Origin: an uncultured Collinsella sp.
GTDB taxonomy: Bacteria; Actinomycetota; Coriobacteriia; Coriobacteriales; Coriobacteriaceae
Direction of reading: 5' to 3'
NCBI GenBank assembly: GCA_958403395.1
Contig: CATXXF010000042.1
Span: forward strand, 1-15,738
Length of the DNA: 15,738 bases
In this document: one piece after another, positions 13,882 through 15,738 of the stretch
Position numbering within the stretch: the first letter of the stretch is position 1
How the letters are laid out: every line of letters starts with the position of its first letter
Notes under the pieces: model-generated
The model's input: the letters and a program-made list of their open reading frames with translations, nothing else
Database searches by the model: none
What the model was told of the DNA's origin: nothing
Made by a program: the position numbers and the translations under genes

Positions 13882-14007
13882 GCACCAAAATCCCCCGACC
13901 CCATAAGTTGCGGTGGAATACGGACTGTTTTGACCCTTTAAGCAGCAATTCAGTCCCTATTTCACCGCAACTCATTTGGTGCAAAGTGACCTGCCCCCTT
14001 GCACCAA
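13882..14007. repeat. Nested inverted-repeat element in the thrE 3' region
   Basis: This lies within the 311-base gap 13697-14007, which holds no gene. The core is a 22-bp stem with one mismatch: AGTTGCGGTGGAATA (13906-13920) with TATTTCACCGCAACT (13958-13972), then GGACTG (13922-13927) with CAGTCC (13951-13956), around a 23-nt loop. It is enclosed by GCACCAAA (13882-13889) and TTTGGTGC (13975-13982). A third copy, TTGCACCAA (13999-14007), can pair instead with TTGGTGCAA (13976-13984). The layout suggests either a MITE-like repeat or a structured RNA with two exclusive folds. It starts directly beside the thrE stop codon. The remaining stretch 13790-13880 shows nothing definite. Confidence 0.6.
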
Positions 14008-15576
14008 TTAGCTGGTGTGGCGCCAGCGAGGGTCGGTGAGCGTACGCGCCACACCCAGGCCAACGGGCAAAAACGCCACGATGAGCACTGCACGCACAAA
14101 CCAGCCGAGCATATTGACCGTGTCGAAGGTGCACATGTAATACATCGAGCGATACAAATACAAGCCCGGCACCATAATGACGATCGATGGCACTGTGAGG
14201 GCGATACGTGGGTAGGTGAGCTTGATTTCCGCCAAGCTTGCCAGCAGACCCGATACCAGCGCGCCGATAAACGCTGCTGCCTCGGGAGGCATGCCTACGC
14301 TCAGGCCCAGAAAAGGAAGCATCGTCGGCGCATCGACGAGCGTAAGGCGCAAGGTATTGGACACGGCGCCGATGAGCCCTGCCGCCGCGGCCATCTTTAC
14401 CGGGCTGTTGAACATAACCGAGAAGCCAAATACACCGATAAAGCTCATCAGTATGCGCAAGAGCGTAAGAGCCAACGGTGAGAGGCCGAGCGGGGCGAAG
14501 TCATCCGGCGCCAGCCCCACACATTCGGCAACCATCCAACCTACGAGCGTCGCCATCACAATAATCGATACGGCATATGAAAGGCGCTCGATACCGCTTC
14601 GCATATCGAGCTTAGCGATGTCGAGGCCTGCCGTAATGAGGGGAAAGCCGGGAATCACAAAGAGCATGGCTCCGATATAGCCTTCTTGGTGCGACATTGC
14701 CCCTGGAATGACCTGGCCAAGGCCGAGCAATGCCAGCAGATACGAAACGCAAGCGAGCGCAACACCAGTCGTCAGCGCGCTAAACTGGCCAAGACCCTGC
14801 TTGAGAATATGGGAGCGAGCAAAGTTACCGACACCAGCGCCTACGAATGCGCAGGCCATCTCGATAGGGCCGCCGCCGAGCAAAAAGACGAAGGCGCCGC
14901 AAGCACAGGCTGCCGCAAGGCCCTGTTGCCAGGGAGCGTAATCGGGCTTTGAGCTCTCAACGGTCTTGAGCATCTCGTGGTATTCGTGCACGGTAAACCG
15001 GCGCCCATACGTCTCGATTTCCTTTAAGAAGCTCTCCATCATCCAAATGCGATGAGTATTGACCCCCGTCGTGGGCAGGCTGACAACCTCGTTAAAGCAG
15101 TGGCCAACTTCGATGCAGGTGCACTCAAACGACAGAAGACTCAGGTCGACGTGAATTGTGACGCCGAGTACAGCGGCAACACGATTCATGGTATCGCGCA
15201 CGCGCCAGGCACCTGTTCCGCTTGCCAGCATAAGCATGCCGGTGCGGCAGATGATGGATGATTTATCGGTGAGCGGCGCATCGACGGCAAGCTCATCGCC
15301 TGCCGTCACGATCTGGTGCCAGTCAGTTTTCATATGGAGTGCACCGGCACGAGCGCCGTGGTGCATAGGGACTCTCGAAAGCAGCGAGTCCAGGCGCGAA
15401 GACTGTGGGGGCTCCGTTGATTCGCCCTCGTCCTCGTTGGACTCTTCATCGACCAGATCAAAGGAATCAAGCGGCGCTGGCTCGCGACGATCGATTAGCT
15501 CCTCATCCTCATCATCAAAGTAGTTGAACTGATCGAGCATGTCCTCTTCGATTGCACGCTCGCTCGCGTCGTCCAT
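14008..15576 (-). CDS. thrE: Threonine/serine exporter, ThrE family (fused two-domain form)
   Basis: An inner-membrane exporter. Corynebacterium ThrE expels threonine and serine; substrate here is by family. The start ATG at 15576 has AAAGGAG eight bases upstream, giving 522 residues. Residues 1-60 are a very acidic tail. Residues 105-215 form the soluble N-domain with GVNTHRIW. Helices follow from about 217. The first membrane half has the family motif IPGFPLITAGLDI (308-320) then RSGIERL. The second has VPGLYLYRSMYY (469-480). The two halves equal the separate YjjP and YjjB proteins of E. coli, here in one chain as in Corynebacterium. It is not coupled to a neighbour; its terminator is probably at 13747-13789. 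Confidence 0.9.
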   Translation of the reverse strand: MDDASERAIEEDMLDQFNYFDDEDEELIDRREPAPLDSFDLVDEESNEDEGESTEPPQSSRLDSLLSRVPMHHGARAGALHMKTDWHQIVTAGDELAVDAPLTDKSSIICRTGMLMLASGTGAWRVRDTMNRVAAVLGVTIHVDLSLLSFECTCIEVGHCFNEVVSLPTTGVNTHRIWMMESFLKEIETYGRRFTVHEYHEMLKTVESSKPDYAPWQQGLAAACACGAFVFLLGGGPIEMACAFVGAGVGNFARSHILKQGLGQFSALTTGVALACVSYLLALLGLGQVIPGAMSHQEGYIGAMLFVIPGFPLITAGLDIAKLDMRSGIERLSYAVSIIVMATLVGWMVAECVGLAPDDFAPLGLSPLALTLLRILMSFIGVFGFSVMFNSPVKMAAAAGLIGAVSNTLRLTLVDAPTMLPFLGLSVGMPPEAAAFIGALVSGLLASLAEIKLTYPRIALTVPSIVIMVPGLYLYRSMYYMCTFDTVNMLGWFVRAVLIVAFLPVGLGVARTLTDPRWRHTS

Positions 15577-15618
15577 ACAGGCGCTCCTTTCCTACCGACT
15601 AACCCCCATCCTAGGCAG

Positions 15619-15681
15619 CAACGGCTAAAGGAAACATAAAAGAGACAACTGTCATGCAAGCCATGTGCGCAATAGCCGTTG
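15619..15681. promoter_or_regulatory. Inverted repeat upstream of thrE
   Basis: CAACGGCTA (15619-15627) and TAGCCGTTG (15673-15681) form a perfect 9-bp inverted repeat, 45 bases apart, within the 162 bases before thrE. The position suits a looped operator or a leader hairpin. On the minus strand TTGACA (15709-15714) is a perfect -35, but the -10 at 17 bp (AATGAC) is poor. Confidence 0.35.
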
Positions 15682-15738
15682 GGTAGTCATTGGGTGTTCC
15701 TATAGTTTTGTCAACCGTCGGGGCTACTCCCGGTAGGG

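Noticed and set aside
15709..15738. Second manganese riboswitch-like sequence (GGGAGTAG on the minus strand at the right edge)
   Set aside because: The second conserved loop, GTCAACA, is not found on that strand downstream and the next gene is an amino acid exporter. The window also ends here.
1..15738. CRISPR array, tRNA or rRNA genes, insertion sequences
   Set aside because: No regularly spaced direct repeats of array type, no cloverleaf with CCA-type acceptor, no rRNA sequence and no transposase or integrase were seen.

Overview
The window is high-GC, densely coded DNA whose gene content fits the actinobacterial class Coriobacteriia. Collinsella is my best guess from overall character; no marker gene here proves it. 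Every gene is on the minus strand except a central plus-strand block (mntP, hipB, hipA).

Positions 1-4694 hold a conserved housekeeping cluster, read right to left: disA (c-di-AMP synthase), ispD and ispF (MEP isoprenoid pathway), cysS (cysteinyl-tRNA synthetase), then rlmB (23S rRNA methyltransferase, cut by the window edge). The first four genes overlap or nearly touch, so they look like one operon. It ends in a hairpin terminator before rlmB. A 100-bp imperfect palindrome lies between cysS and that terminator, where mrnC sits in Firmicutes with the related order.

Positions 4695-7600 diverge from disA. A yybP-ykoY-type manganese riboswitch with a strong intrinsic terminator precedes mntP, a Mn2+ exporter. 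It is followed by a hipBA toxin-antitoxin operon. The hip regulatory region has three TGCA-N6-TGCA sites exactly 27 bp apart, and the first is built into the mntP terminator. This array is the most striking regulatory feature of the window.

Positions 7600-10260 carry pepD (aminoacyl-histidine dipeptidase) and a second, unrelated toxin-antitoxin pair. That pair is a RelB/DinJ-like antitoxin and a PIN-domain toxin under a perfect palindromic operator. pepD is therefore bracketed by two toxin-antitoxin modules, so 4.7-10.2 kb looks like an accessory insertion zone between the disA cluster and clpC.

Positions 10275-15738 hold clpC (AAA+ unfoldase of the Clp protease), a small membrane protein with two DUF2798-like halves, and a ThrE-family threonine/serine exporter with a very acidic N-terminal tail. 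A complex set of nested inverted repeats occupies the roughly 130 bp after the exporter stop codon and may be a small repetitive element.

Most of the window is ordinary housekeeping DNA. I did not find a clearly new multi-gene system. The candidates for something undescribed are the hip operator array, the two structured intergenic elements, and the strong hairpin in front of the DUF2798-like gene.
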